Assembly: GCA_031308135.1 (NCBI GenBank)
Contig: JAHLJT010000631.1
Location: 143,076,734-143,140,733, forward strand
Direction of reading: 5' to 3'
From: Acheta domesticus
Taxonomy: Eukaryota; Arthropoda; Insecta; Orthoptera; Gryllidae
DNA: 64,000 bases
Shown: positions 1 through 10,360 of the stretch, piece after piece
How the letters are laid out: every line of letters starts with the position of its first letter
Numbering within the stretch: the stretch's first letter is position 1
The notes under the pieces: model-generated
The model's input: only the letters and a program-made list of their open reading frames with translations
Databases searched by the model: none
Told to the model about the DNA's origin: nothing
Program-made: the position numbers and the translations under genes

Positions 1-235
1 AAATTTGGAGCCATTTATGAAACAATAGCGTTAGAGTTTTCTGAAAATGTGAAATTTTGAGCTTGTTTTCACAACTATTGAGTTTTCAAGAAAAATAAAA
101 TCACATCATTTAAAGCCCATGAACTCATAAATACAATAAAGTCAACAAATCGCCGTTAATGTAAATATTAACGACGTGAGCGACAGGTAAAAAAATTACA
201 TTTTTTGTAATTTTTGAAAGAATAAAAGAATAGCG
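1..235 (-). repeat. Module A internal segment, cut by window edge
   Basis: The reverse complement matches the left part of the module A copy near 58510-58745: the same order of a poly-T/ttgaaag stretch, a 'cgatttgttgacattatt'-like phrase, 'ctcgaaaactcaaccg' and 'tttgagctagc'-like words. It has no coding content. The element continues beyond the left edge of the window. It abuts a module B right end, as A and B pieces do elsewhere here. Confidence 0.7.
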
Positions 236-662
236 CCAACTGATGTTAATATCATCTCATAGAGTACATTTAGCACTATCCCTACCGAAAGTTTAAAAAA
301 AAGTTTGGAGCCGTTTTTGAGAAAAGTTTGAAAATGTCCTGAAGCTTCATGTAAAGTACTCCCAAATTTTGAATAATGTTTTTCAGAATCGAATGGAACC
401 AGATCGACCGTTGAATATTCATTTTGGAGGAAATGGTACTTATGTTTTAGGCGCTATGGTTGTTCACAGACGGACAGACGGACAGACAGACGGACAGATA
501 GTCGGACGGACGGACGTTTTTAAAAGAACCACTTTTTCGGGATCAGGGGATCCCAAAATTTGTACTTCCATTGAAATCTCAAAATCGATTTTCCGCAGCA
601 TTACACAACTTTTCCTATACTACGTAATCTCCGTATATACGTACGTATACGGGAAAGTAAAA
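236..662 (+). repeat. Module B right end with GACGGACA block
   Basis: This segment runs through 'gtttggagccgtttttgag' and a GACGGACAGACG-type microsatellite block at 466-516. It then has 'tcaggggatcccaaaatttg' and closes with the near-palindromic edge ending 'tatacgggaaagtaaaaat'. The same order recurs at 8990-9662. The open frames over it (from 369) are not genes; they read through the repeat. Confidence 0.75.
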
Positions 663-2029
663 ATGAAAGAGAGTGCAAATGGAATAAAATCAAGACGGCG
701 AGAATTAAGGGAATATGTAAAATATAAAGAGCAGTTTGTTCTTGCGCTAGTTGTACGTCCGTACTGTGGTTGTAAGAAAAAGTGCTCTGAACGTGGAAGA
801 GCTGTGAAGTGGATAGGAAGAGAACTTTTCTTTGCAAATTATAATTAATTTTCATATAATAGAAAAGTTGGCAACATTTTTAAGAATTTGTTTTGTTTTC
901 CTTTTGATTAGTTTTATTGAGTTTGTCAAAAAACATAAGTAATTCTTTAGAATATACTTACTTCAATATTGAAACCACATAAATGCATCCTAAAAATTTC
1001 GAAGTCCGCAATACTTTAATTTACACGACGATGTATTCATAAACTTTAAACCAAAAATACCGTAAAGATTATTTCAAGGATGTGTAAATAAACATCATAA
1101 CTTTTTGGTGTGAATAAAACATGATACATTTTTAAGTAAATGAGTTTTTTTCATTTCCTCAAAGTTGAGGCCCTTGGACGTCGAATGTTTTTGTTTTCTT
1201 TGATTCAACTGTAGATTTTTTAATGTTGGAAAGGAATCTAAAATATTTAAAGACAGTCCTGCAAGACTTATTTTAATATTATTGCAATTTTTCTTCCCAA
1301 CGGCCACACAAAATAAAGAACACTCATATGAAATAAATTTAAAAAACCTGCTCGGAGTTGACACATTGCAAATCCAATTTCCATGTTTAACTGTAATCCC
1401 ATCTTATAACCAATCACTCAAACTGCAATATCGAATTGTGCTGCGAAATCTAGCGAATTGTACTGCACGATTCGGTTCAAATAGCATCACACTTCATAGG
1501 AACCCGGTCGGTTTTTGATTTTTTCTTTCTGGGGGTCGTATCCGAAAGACATTTCTTGGTAGCATATCCTTAAAACGTAAGTAATTAATTCACTAAAAAT
1601 ACTATTTTGCTCCAGACTTTACGATACAGTTACCCGGTGACAGGAAATTATATTATAGATTATGTTGCAGGAACGCTCGAATTCAAGGGTCTGTCTCTTT
1701 CAGTCAAATAAAAATACTGGTGCCGAGTAAGTTATGCAAGGGTATTTCAACTATAGAGTTATAGTATCATAGTTTCACAAATATTTAACATAAACCGTGA
1801 AGACATGATTAAATTCTCCGAATTGTTACAAAAGTTCAGAGCCAGTGAGCTTTGTTCATTGTTCTCAATGTTCCGCAGAATAAGTTCCTGGTTGATATTA
1901 TGTTTCACACATCGTCGAAACAAGGTGTTACAAACATTGGTTACAAGTACGTTTCTAGAGGAAGACTGCTTTACCCGTTACAATACTTTCCGCAAGTCAC
2001 CACAACTTTCGTGCAACTGTGAGAAGCTC
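663..2029. other. AT-rich stretch, nothing recognised
   Basis: No repeat module, RNA gene or coding signature is recognised. Short open frames near 1282-1518 and 1805-2101 carry no motif I know. GC content rises towards the island that follows. Confidence 0.5.
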
Positions 2030-2460
2030 ACAGGGCACGGTCGTTTTAGAACAGACCCCTTACCATCTCGGGCGGTGGGATACATGTGCAGCACGTGCTG
2101 AAAGGAGAACGTAAGACTCTCCGTCAGCAGGAATATTAGTCACGATCTATCCGCGCATTCCTCTCCGGGTGGAAACGGAGCCTCGTGGCGTAGGCCTATG
2201 CGGGTCGCACGGCGAAAGTGCCAGCGCTTATCCGCAACAAAGAGGGAGCCGTCCGACAAGGCCATTACGCCGCGCGTATCGTACGTCAAGGCGAGAAAGC
2301 GGGCGGTTATCAGCCGCGAGCACATCATCACCGGCGGGGGAGACGGAGCTGGCGACAGGGGCGGAGGCGCATGACTGCAACGGGAGCGAAGGCAAACATG
2401 GCGGTGGAGTAAGGCGGATACGTAGGTGGAGAGGTGGCGGGAGAGCAAACGGATATTAAG
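2030..2460. promoter_or_regulatory. CpG-rich island
   Basis: An abrupt GC-rich, CpG-dense block in AT-rich surroundings. Overlapping open frames on both strands are arginine- and alanine-rich, as expected from base composition alone. No splice-delimited exon or domain is visible. It may be an unmethylated regulatory island or a promoter with no recognisable first exon; the functional call is inference. Confidence 0.4.
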
Positions 2461-2720
2461 GTGAAGAAGATGGTGAACAAGAAGGCAGAGATGAAGGTAT
2501 GGAAGAAGCGGAGGGGACGATGAAAGAGGCGGCGAAAATTAAGACATGGAATAAACGTGAGCGGAGGCGGAGACTAGTGGAAACGAAGGAAGATAATACG
2601 GTGGAGGAGAAGGTCGAACAGAAGATTGACGTGAAAGCAGAAAAGGTGGAGGTGAATACAGAATTGAAGGTAAAAGCAAAGCTGGTTATGCAGAAACTAA
2701 ATCCATCAGTGGCAGAAGAA
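2445..2720 (+). other. Purine-rich tract with a Lys/Glu-rich open frame
   Basis: The plus strand is strongly GA-biased, with gtggaggagaaggt-like words repeated loosely. The open frame over it (2499-2942) is rich in Lys, Glu and Val purely from that bias. I see no domain. A degenerate repeat is more likely than a coding exon, but a charged low-complexity exon cannot be excluded by eye. Confidence 0.4.
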
Positions 2721-3955
2721 TCAGTAAGAGAGATGGAAGATGTTGGGACAGCGGTGGCAGCGAAAATGGCGACGGGAAGGACAGAGTCGACTGCACCGCA
2801 ACCCCGTGTTCTAGGAGAAAGTCTCATGCTCTCACCGCAGAATCTCCCGCCACCCACTGGGCGCTGTCCACGCTGCCTCGCAGCCTCTGGAAAATGGCAT
2901 GTTTTTATGCGGCCTTCTCACATCCGGGGCGCCCGGTCATAACTAGAGCGTTCACCTCCTCTCCGGGCACAACTGTCATCACTGTTAGTTACCGAAGTGA
3001 CATGACACCTGACTCAAGTGGCGAAATATCACTACGCGGATTTTGGACATTTCCTTGTTTGAGGAACGTACTTGGGTATGTAATCGGTTACGTATACTTA
3101 TGGTGAATAATGATGGAAGTACGTGAGGTGACTCGGGTCAAAGCAATTACCTGTTCTGAAGGACAATACCTGGAAGGTCAGGAATATACATGTAAAGAGA
3201 GACAATAACAATATTCGTGTATAGCATTTCCAGTAAGATTGTCCAAGAGTCAATAATGAGGGAAAATTCTCGAAAAATTGCCGTTTAACTTCGTCCCTTC
3301 CTGCTTAATATCTCATTAAAATGTAACACGAATGATGACATATGACTTGCGTTATTAGTACCTACTAGAAAAAATAAAAAGAGCTCTAATTTACGGTTAT
3401 ATCATTTTAATATTGTGTCTAGTATTCCGAAAACTCTTCGTGTATTCCCAAAACATTCAGCTTGTATTATAGAATTTTTTAAGTATTACAACTTGTATTT
3501 TAGCTTCCAAAAGTGCTAGCTAAGGTGTATATCTCAACTTTTAACATTTGAACGCTTCTTAAATGCCACAAAGAATAGAGAGGACGCATTATTAACTCAG
3601 AATGTAAAATTTGGGAGTGAATTTTAGAATTTTGCCAAGTTATTTGATGCGTAAATTGATAAAGGATTCCGTAAACTTCTGTAGTTTGCCTTTGAACATT
3701 CCACTTTTCCCCCTCGGATATGAACGTCGCAGGTCGCAATTGTTTCTGCCGTCACCCCTGGGCTCCCGGAGCTTGTATGGCTAAAAGTCCGCGCCTCCTC
3801 TTTTCCCCAAGCAGCTACGTTTCCCAACGCCAATCAATGCCCACTCCTCGCTACCCTTACGGCCTCTAAAGGCAGCAGCCCCTCTTGCGCATGTTTGCTT
3901 CAAGAACCCTTCTCCGGCTGTCAAAACCCTAATGACAAACCAATTTGAAACACGT
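2721..3955. other. Mixed unique-looking DNA, nothing recognised
   Basis: The first 220 bases are moderately GC-rich and the rest AT-rich. Short open frames on both strands show no family resemblance. No terminal repeats or RNA signatures are seen. Confidence 0.45.
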
Positions 3956-3959
3956 CTAT

Positions 3960-4215
3960 TAATAACGATGGGACTCGTTCGTTAGAAAGCTGGAGAGGGG
4001 GGGGCGCCCACTCGGCGATTCGCGTGAGTGGTGCGCGAGGCCCCTTCGATGGCGTATTGTTCGCAGGAAGCGGAAGGCAGGCGGCCGCCGTTGGCCGCTC
4101 GACGGCCGCGTAGCAGGTGGTAATCGCCCCATTAAGCGAGCTCCCATGGCGGCGCGGGGGGGAGGGCTCTGCGGCGGAGCGCCACCAATGACGCCGCAAC
4201 GAGCCACTCCAACGC
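3960..4215. promoter_or_regulatory. CpG-rich island
   Basis: A compact GC-rich block with a G8 run near 3998-4005 and a NotI-type GCGGCCGC at about 4081. CpG-dense frames on the minus strand look compositional. No domain is recognised; the regulatory role is inference. Confidence 0.4.
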
Positions 4216-5425
4216 GATACGCCGTGAAATAGAAGCACAGCTTATCTGTATAACGCTGTTGAGTAAATCTCTGTGCGAATAGGGTGATGTATAAAATGGC
4301 TAATCTTAGGTGGGTGAGAGAGGAAACGTTTGTGTTTTTTCTTAATTTTTTAAAATAATTTATTTAGTACATGGATCTCATTACATCTGGAGCAGTAATC
4401 CCATCATGAAGATATTCCTTTTTTTATTTCAAGCCAATTCTGAAAAGTTATTTCATTAGTGTATTTCTGAGGACTGAATTCAAAATGCCACCCACCCTCC
4501 CTGAATTTTTTTCTGAGTCCGACATTGAATTTATTTATAATGTAATGGTGTAAGTTTTCATTACTATCAATAATAAAGTAACACGTAAATTAAATTATAC
4601 ATTTTGTTTTGCATGAACAGGAAACGCCAAAGGAATATCGCGTATTTCTCTCGAATATCCTACAACTATACTTTTTTTCTCGCAAATTAATTGTATTTTT
4701 CCATTAGTAATCCTTACAGTGTGACTAGTGTAGTTAGTTACCAGAATTCAAGGAATGGAGCTACAAATCAAGTAAAAAATGTTCAAAAATCTTTTCAACC
4801 TAATCAAATGCATTTGGTTTCAAGGTTCTTTACTGCTTATTAATATTTCTGGCTTCCAACACATTATTTATCAATTCCACGAATAACTGGAGATATCTGT
4901 GTATGAAACCGCAATTTTTCTGATGATTTTCTCGTAAATGGATGTTATACTATATGTAATATTTGATTTGGGGCAACCACGACCTTTGAGCCATTCTTTG
5001 GCAAATCCTCAAATCCCAATTGCGCAAGTAATTCCAACAACGAAACTCAGCATGTCCCCTTATGAGTGAGACAATGTAACAATACTGATGATTGAACAAG
5101 GCTATTTATCATACAAATTGAGAACGGAAGGGCGAACTATATGCAAACAGGTTTACCGTTATAAGTAACTGCTCCATGAATAACAATGTATAAATGCAGT
5201 CCTTATCTTACCAATTACGGATGTAAATGACACTAAAATGTTCATTACCTTTTGTTGTTATCTTTAAGTCACTGTATGGCACGTCTCTTCAATTACACCA
5301 CCCTCTTAACTCTCACAAAAAAAAATTTCTAATTTGCGAACAGCATGATTTGTTAACGTAATGTAATGCGTTGTGTAAAAAGTTTATTTTCAATGCCACT
5401 TGTTCAAATTAAATATTTGAGACAC
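4216..5425. other. AT-rich stretch, nothing recognised
   Basis: AT-rich single-copy-looking DNA with no long frames, tRNA-like boxes or terminal repeats seen. Confidence 0.45.
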
Positions 5426-5745
5426 TATTTACTTTCTTGCCCTTACGAATACGGGAAGTGAAAGCATTGATATCGTGAGCCTGAAAACGACGAATGTTTG
5501 ACAGAAATAACTACTGTCGAGCCCTGGTAACGAAAAAGTCGATAACTCCTGTTCCTGAACACAGTAAATTACTTCTTCTAAGACGTGGTATAGCCCGAAT
5601 TCTGGTTTTGTGGATCCTTGACACCGAAAAATCGATTGACGGCAAAACGTGCGTCCGCGAACATCTGTGAACAACGCTTGCGCCTAAACGCGTTCAACGG
5701 AACTTCTCTTAAATTGATATTCCTCAATCGATCTGAACGAACGCA
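5426..5745 (-). repeat. Module B end, reverse orientation
   Basis: It starts with the B edge 'tttactttcttgccc', then has 'ctggtaacgaaaaagtcgat', 'gtggatccttgacaccgaa' and 'attgacggcaaaacg'. This is the same order as at 43320-43560. The usual GTCCGTCTGTCC block has decayed here: only 'cgtgcgtccgcgaacatctg' remains. No coding content. Confidence 0.7.
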
Positions 5746-5889
5746 AGGTTTTGGGAGATTTATTTTTGATTTTCGGCTATTTTTATTTTCGTGGCTACTT
5801 TATATGAAGCAACAAACACATTTTCAAAGTGCAGTTTTCTTGGGGCGTCTTCCTACAACTACAATATTGAAGATACACTATAGTTTTCC

Positions 5890-6330
5890 TTAATGAAATA
5901 TGTTCTTAAAAGGCAGATATTGAAATAAGGACACGTTCAATTTCAGTAGTTTCCATGTAATTTTGTACGAAATATAGGGAATTTTGTACATTTTTTAAAC
6001 AATTTCTTTCTCAAAAACTGCTCCAATTTTTTTCTTCAAAAAATCTCCTCATGAGACTCAAGGGACGGTAAAATGTATTGCCCTAGTCCCATTTTCGACA
6101 TTTAAAAAGTTAACATTTCAAAACTAGGAAATTGAAGATAGTGATGTTTGCCTCAGACAAAGTCTTTTGTAAAAAATCAGCTCTTCCTGAAAAATCGCTT
6201 GTTTCTTCCGTTTTTTTACGGATAGATGGAACGCTTAAATGATCTCATTTTCGATCTCTCTGAATTTTCGAAAATTTAAAAATAAATGGAGAGAGTGTTT
6301 GCCATTTTAGCCTCGCTAGTTTTTTTCATG
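5890..6330. repeat. Module B-associated internal repeat
   Basis: It shares phrases such as 'tcagacaaagt', 'caaaactaggaaattgaag' and 'aagggacggtaaa' with the tandem units at 44701-45310. It is probably the interior of the B copy whose end lies at 5426. Confidence 0.55.
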
Positions 6331-6619
6331 AAATACATTGTAACTGCTGAATGATTACTGTATAGTAATTGTCATTAATGTAACTTTGAATCTGATCATA
6401 CTATTTGAAATGAATGATAGTTCGTTATTTTCTCCTATTTTCTGCATAGCGACATGTGAGCTGTACGAACAATTCTTCTGGGTTGATATCAATAAACGGT
6501 TAACATAACAATTGCGCGTATTGTTCACTCTAACAGGAGTCAAAGTTCTACGTAGGCGCTAATAGATTAATTGTTTGAATGATTAATTGTTCATTGTTTC
6601 TTGATCCCAGGCCCTTGAA

Positions 6620-6905
6620 TTGCTATGGTCAGTAGTCCCGTTAGTGTAGTGAAAGGTGTTTCGCAGGAGGTGAAGGTGTTCCTTCCCTGCTTGTACGTGC
6701 CGACTTAAGCCATCCCAGCCAACGGGCCCAGACCGTTCGTGGCCAACGGGCCGCTTCCTAGTGGTCTCCTGACATGCGGATTGTGAAGGGCACGTGCAGT
6801 GTGTGTCAATAAGGGAAGAAGAAAATCATATTGCGCGGGATCCGTGGCACGTTTGTTAGGATATTGCTCCCGCATTCTCCTAGTACTGACAGGAGAAACC
6901 AGAGG
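6620..6905 (-). repeat. S1 SINE, 3' part, reverse copy
   Basis: Reads backwards relative to S1 at 8429-8935. It contains the complement of the 3' phrase 'cactacacttacgggac', the body around 'ggagaccactaggaagc', and the phrase near 'caaacgtgccacggatcc'. The tRNA-like head is missing, so the copy is truncated at its 5' side near 6905. Confidence 0.65.
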
Positions 6906-6984
6906 AAGCTACAACTTCCTTTCATCTGCTCTACACTCCAAATGAAAACAAACCAGAGCACGCTGCTGTGCGGACTAGCGCCGT

Positions 6985-7290
6985 GGAAAACTCTGCGCCG
7001 CTGGTTGCACTGGCAGTTGCAACATTCCGCGGCGCGACGTCCGGGCGCGGAGCCAAGCGCGCGCTTTTGGGAGAGTCCGCGCTCTCCATGCAAATGCAGC
7101 CGCCCGCGCCCGCGCCCGCGCCGGGCCTCCATAATTCAAGGAGATGCCCCGTCTGCCCGCACGACTTCCCGGCAGCCGCGCTCCGATGCGTCGCTCGCCT
7201 GCAGGCGGCCCGCCGCGCCGTCTCCCGAAGCGCTCCAAAGCCGTTCTCTGCTTCGACGCCAGCTGCAGTTTTATCGTGACGGGGAAGGAG
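6985..7290. promoter_or_regulatory. CpG-rich island with flanking octamers
   Basis: A GC-rich, CpG-dense block ending in AT-rich DNA. An ATGCAAAT octamer lies at 7088-7095 and its complement ATTTGCAT at 7318-7325. This octamer is the classical POU-factor site. Frames over the block on both strands are compositional (Ala/Arg/Pro). A regulatory role is inferred only. Confidence 0.4.
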
Positions 7291-7299
7291 ATCGACAAG

Positions 7300-7955
7300 G
7301 GGACGTCAATATAAACTATTTGCATGACGGCGCTTGGTTAATTTTACTTTTATTCTTTAATTGATCGCTATAACCTTTCGCTCATTAGCCCATCTCCTGA
7401 ACTGACTTCCTCCTTTCTCCGCGAGTTACCGGGACAAACATTCCGTAGCCCACCCACATGTCTTGTAACACACCTCTTTGCCGGGATACTCTGATACCAC
7501 TGCTGATACCAGAACAATATCTGCTCTATTTGCTTCCACTGTTTCATCAGTGATGATACACTGTCCCACAGAATTCGAGCTCGATTACTTGCTCTGATTT
7601 GCACTTATAATAAGGTCGCTCACTCTTTACTAAGTCATATGTCTTGGCAAGAGTTTGGTGAATTACTTTGGCGACGCAGTTGTGTCTCATAAGATATTCT
7701 GTTTGAGCTCATGCAGGGCATCCGCAGCAAATATGGTGGATTGACCCAATGATAGGTTTACATAGGCGTGTTCGGCTATCAATTTGCTGACCTATAATAA
7801 ATTGAGCTCTGGTTTTAACAACTTGGTTTTGAATGGAGGAAAGAAATCCTTCAGTTTCACCGAAGAGGCCCCCGGAAGCCACTCCACTGTGCTTTTCTTG
7901 GCATTTCATATTTCCCTAGCGACAGCCATTCGCTGTTCGTTGCTAAAATTACCAT
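7300..7955. other. Unassigned stretch
   Basis: Balanced composition with no recognised motif. Open frames at 7368-7604 (minus) and 7784-7996 (plus) are short and unlike any family I know. Confidence 0.4.
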
Positions 7956-7959
7956 TTAG

Positions 7960-8108
7960 GACACGGTTTCACTATTCTTTAATATTTGTAAAATAATATT
8001 TCCGTTCTACCATAAGGAAACCGAAAAATTAAGAAAATGTCAAAAAATGTACTGTGGGAGCGATAGAACTAATACGGGAAAGATTGTGCCATTCTGTTGC
8101 ACCACTAG
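7960..8108 (+). repeat. Module A right end
   Basis: Contains 'atatttccgttctaccat', 'aaaatgtcaaaaaatgtact' and the edge 'gtgccattctgttgcaccac'. Compared with 28640-28830 it has lost the middle of this arm: the stretch with 'atggcagctggcaagagtat' is deleted between 8063 and 8070. Confidence 0.7.
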
Positions 8109-8280
8109 ATCAGTATCAACGACCCACAAAACAGGGATTCTCTCTGCACCACGTGTTAGAGAATTGTTTTTCTAAATTTAGCAACTGGATTTATGTGCTA
8201 TATCGTTACCAAGGCCCTGCAATAAGAGTTTTTCGCCGTTTTTTCGCGCAGCATAACTTTCTTAAGAAGTACCTTTTTCA
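8109..8280 (+). repeat. Module B segment following module A
   Basis: Contains 'cgacccacaaaacaggg', 'caccacgtgttagag', 'caactggatttatg' and 'gcgcagcataacttt'. It is co-linear with 44479-44650. Here too it directly follows a module A right end, so the A-B junction is recurrent. Confidence 0.65.
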
Positions 8281-8357
8281 GCGCGAGACAGTAAAAAATA
8301 TTACTTGCCGACACATCGACGGTGAACGTCGTGACTACTTGTGAACAATAAGTGAAG

Positions 8358-8990
8358 GAAGACACATACCTTCTTACTTTCACGGACTTACTTCGTAAGA
8401 AGAGGAAGTTATGAAATCGTCGTTCCGGGAGAGATGGCTCAGTGCATCAACTGATGCCACTGCAGTCCCTCTGACGGGAGGTCCTAGGTTAGAGCCCCGA
8501 CAGCGGCAGAATTTTAGACAGTAGCTTGTCAGCTAGGTCGAATTCAGTCGCTGTCTGGAGCAGAATTCTAGAGAACGGCTGCTCTGATCGGTAATTTTCC
8601 GTTGTTTCTCTGATAAACACCAGGTGAATGCCAGAGCAGTACCCTAACAAACGGTCCACGGACCGCGCGCAATCATTCCTTCCTCTTCCTTGTCCTATCC
8701 TTACCCCTTACACACACACACACACGTGGCCGTTCGGGAGCTGAGAGCTTGTCCCAGCTGGGCCGATTGCCCCACTGCTGGGAGATAGCTGGTTGAGGAA
8801 AACCCGCTAGTCGAAGCTAGGTCGACGCAGAATCTCGCCATTCAGCTGGAAAAGATTACAGCCAATTCCCGATGAAAAACACGCACTACACTTACGGGAA
8901 CAACGACCTCTGTAGTTGAAATTACAATGAATCTATTATATAATCGTGCACCGGAAAACTGCGAATTTTCGGGAGAAAAATGCCTGGCCT
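8358..8990 (-). repeat. Module B end split by an S1 SINE
   Basis: 8358-8428 carries the B edge and 'gaagttatgaaatcgt'. The element resumes at 8936 with 'ttatataatcgtgcaccgg' and 'gcgaattttcgggag', as in the uninterrupted copy at 43360-43400. The split is filled by the S1 SINE, flanked by an imperfect duplication (8409-8428 and 8936-8954). Confidence 0.7.
8429..8935 (+). repeat. S1 SINE, near full length
   Basis: A tRNA-derived retroposon. The head has an A-box-like TGGCTCAGTGC at 8435 and a decayed B box (GGTTAGAGCC, about 8488). The body has 'gctaggtcgaattcagtc', a (CA)n stretch at about 8709-8726, 'cccactgctgggagatagc' and the 3' phrase 'cactacacttacggga'. A target duplication of about 19 bp shows it moved by retroposition into module B. 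It encodes no protein, so mobilisation would depend on a LINE. Confidence 0.75.
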
Positions 8991-9662
8991 TTGTAACGAA
9001 AAATTACATAAATTCTTAATGTCATCTAACAGAGTACTATTGGCACTACCCCCATCAAAACTTTATAGAAAATATATGGATCCGTTTTTGAGAAAATTTA
9101 CTAAACTTTTGAAAATAATATATTTAACCTTAATGAATGAACTCACTTTAGTGAACAAATTGTATTTGGAAGAAAAATCTGTATCTTCAATTTTGTACTT
9201 GTGGGAAGACGCCGAAAAAAATTCAAACTTTTGAAGTTTTCCAAAATTCAAAGTAAACCGTGGAAGTCAAACATAAGCCACATTTATAAATGTATTTTAC
9301 TCAGTTCTTAGAAGAAAGTTAAAGAAAACATTTGGAGCTGTTTTTGAGTAAATTTTGATAATATCCAGGGGGCTTAATGTAAAGTAACCCCAAATTTTTC
9401 AAACACGCCTGAATTGGAAGCAGCTTGACCGGGGAATATCCATTTTGGAAGGATTCGTACTGATGGTTTAGCGCTAGTGTTGTTCATAGACTGAAGGACA
9501 GACGGACAGACAGACGGACAGACACGGACAGAAGTTTTGAAAAAAACACTTTTTCGGCATCAGGGGACCCCAAAGCCTGTATTTCCGTTAAAATTTCTTA
9601 ATCGATTTTCCACAGCATTTTCGTATACTACGTATATTACCCCGTATATGGGAAAGTAAAAA
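8990..9662 (+). repeat. Module B right end with GACGGACA block
   Basis: Co-linear with 236-662: 'gtactattggcactacccc', 'ttggagctgtttttgag', 'ccagggggcttaatgtaaag', a GACGGACA block at 9497-9532, 'catcaggggaccccaaag' and the edge 'tatgggaaagtaaaaat'. It has an extra internal stretch at about 9110-9300, also found in reverse at about 39080-39330. Confidence 0.75.
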
Positions 9663-9899
9663 TACCTGTTCTCTGGAAATATCAACAATGCAGGGATTTC
9701 AACAATGGAATTCCGCTTTGCGTTCGGCAATTTCTGTGAATTACATGTCATTGTTATGAAATGTTTTAGCCGTATGAAAAGAAGTTATAATTGTCAAATT
9801 TATGTTAATATTTGCTTGAAAATATTTAGTTTTCGTACCAAATGCTCATCAAAACATTTGTAATGAATATACCCCGAAACTTCATGCTTTAAAACAGTT

Positions 9900-10360
9900 A
9901 AAATTATCCCAGCAAGCATGCACTTAAAATTTGTAGGATATGCACTATTGGGTGTTTTAATAGCCAATATACTCTCTTAAAACTCAGAATATGCTTTAAA
10001 CAAAAATATAGGGAACAACACACAACATTTATTTATATAAATCTTCATTTTACCCTGTAGTACAAAATGCGTATAATAAAAATATTTTTTCAAACATTGC
10101 AATAAACAAAAAAATTAAGTAACGAAATGATGTCACTACGACCCACGTCTACACAGAAAGCGACAATATATGCAATTAAATATGTCGCATAAATAAAAAT
10201 ATGCAGTTCATGAAAAATATCCCAAAAATATGCAATTATGCAAAATAAAAATGGGTTACTTTTGTTTTATTTTTGGTGATAGGTAAAATTTCTTTCGATA
10301 TTCGCAAACATTTTTAAAAAATGCGTAAAAATATGCAATTGCATGAAATTTCAGGAATGA
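9900..10360. repeat. AT-rich repeat dense in 'atatgcaatt' words
   Basis: Many copies of aaatatgca/atatgcaatt words, like the interior of the hAT-type element at 61167-61814. I could not define terminal repeats or a target duplication, so membership of that family is only suggested. Confidence 0.4.

Noticed and set aside
369..848. A 159-codon open frame with repeated Arg-Thr-Asp-Gly-Gln
   Set aside because: It starts inside module B and reads through the GACGGACA block; sister copies do not keep the frame.
2499..2942. Lys/Glu-rich protein exon
   Set aside because: Composition is explained by GA bias; there is no domain, and an opposite-strand frame of similar length exists.
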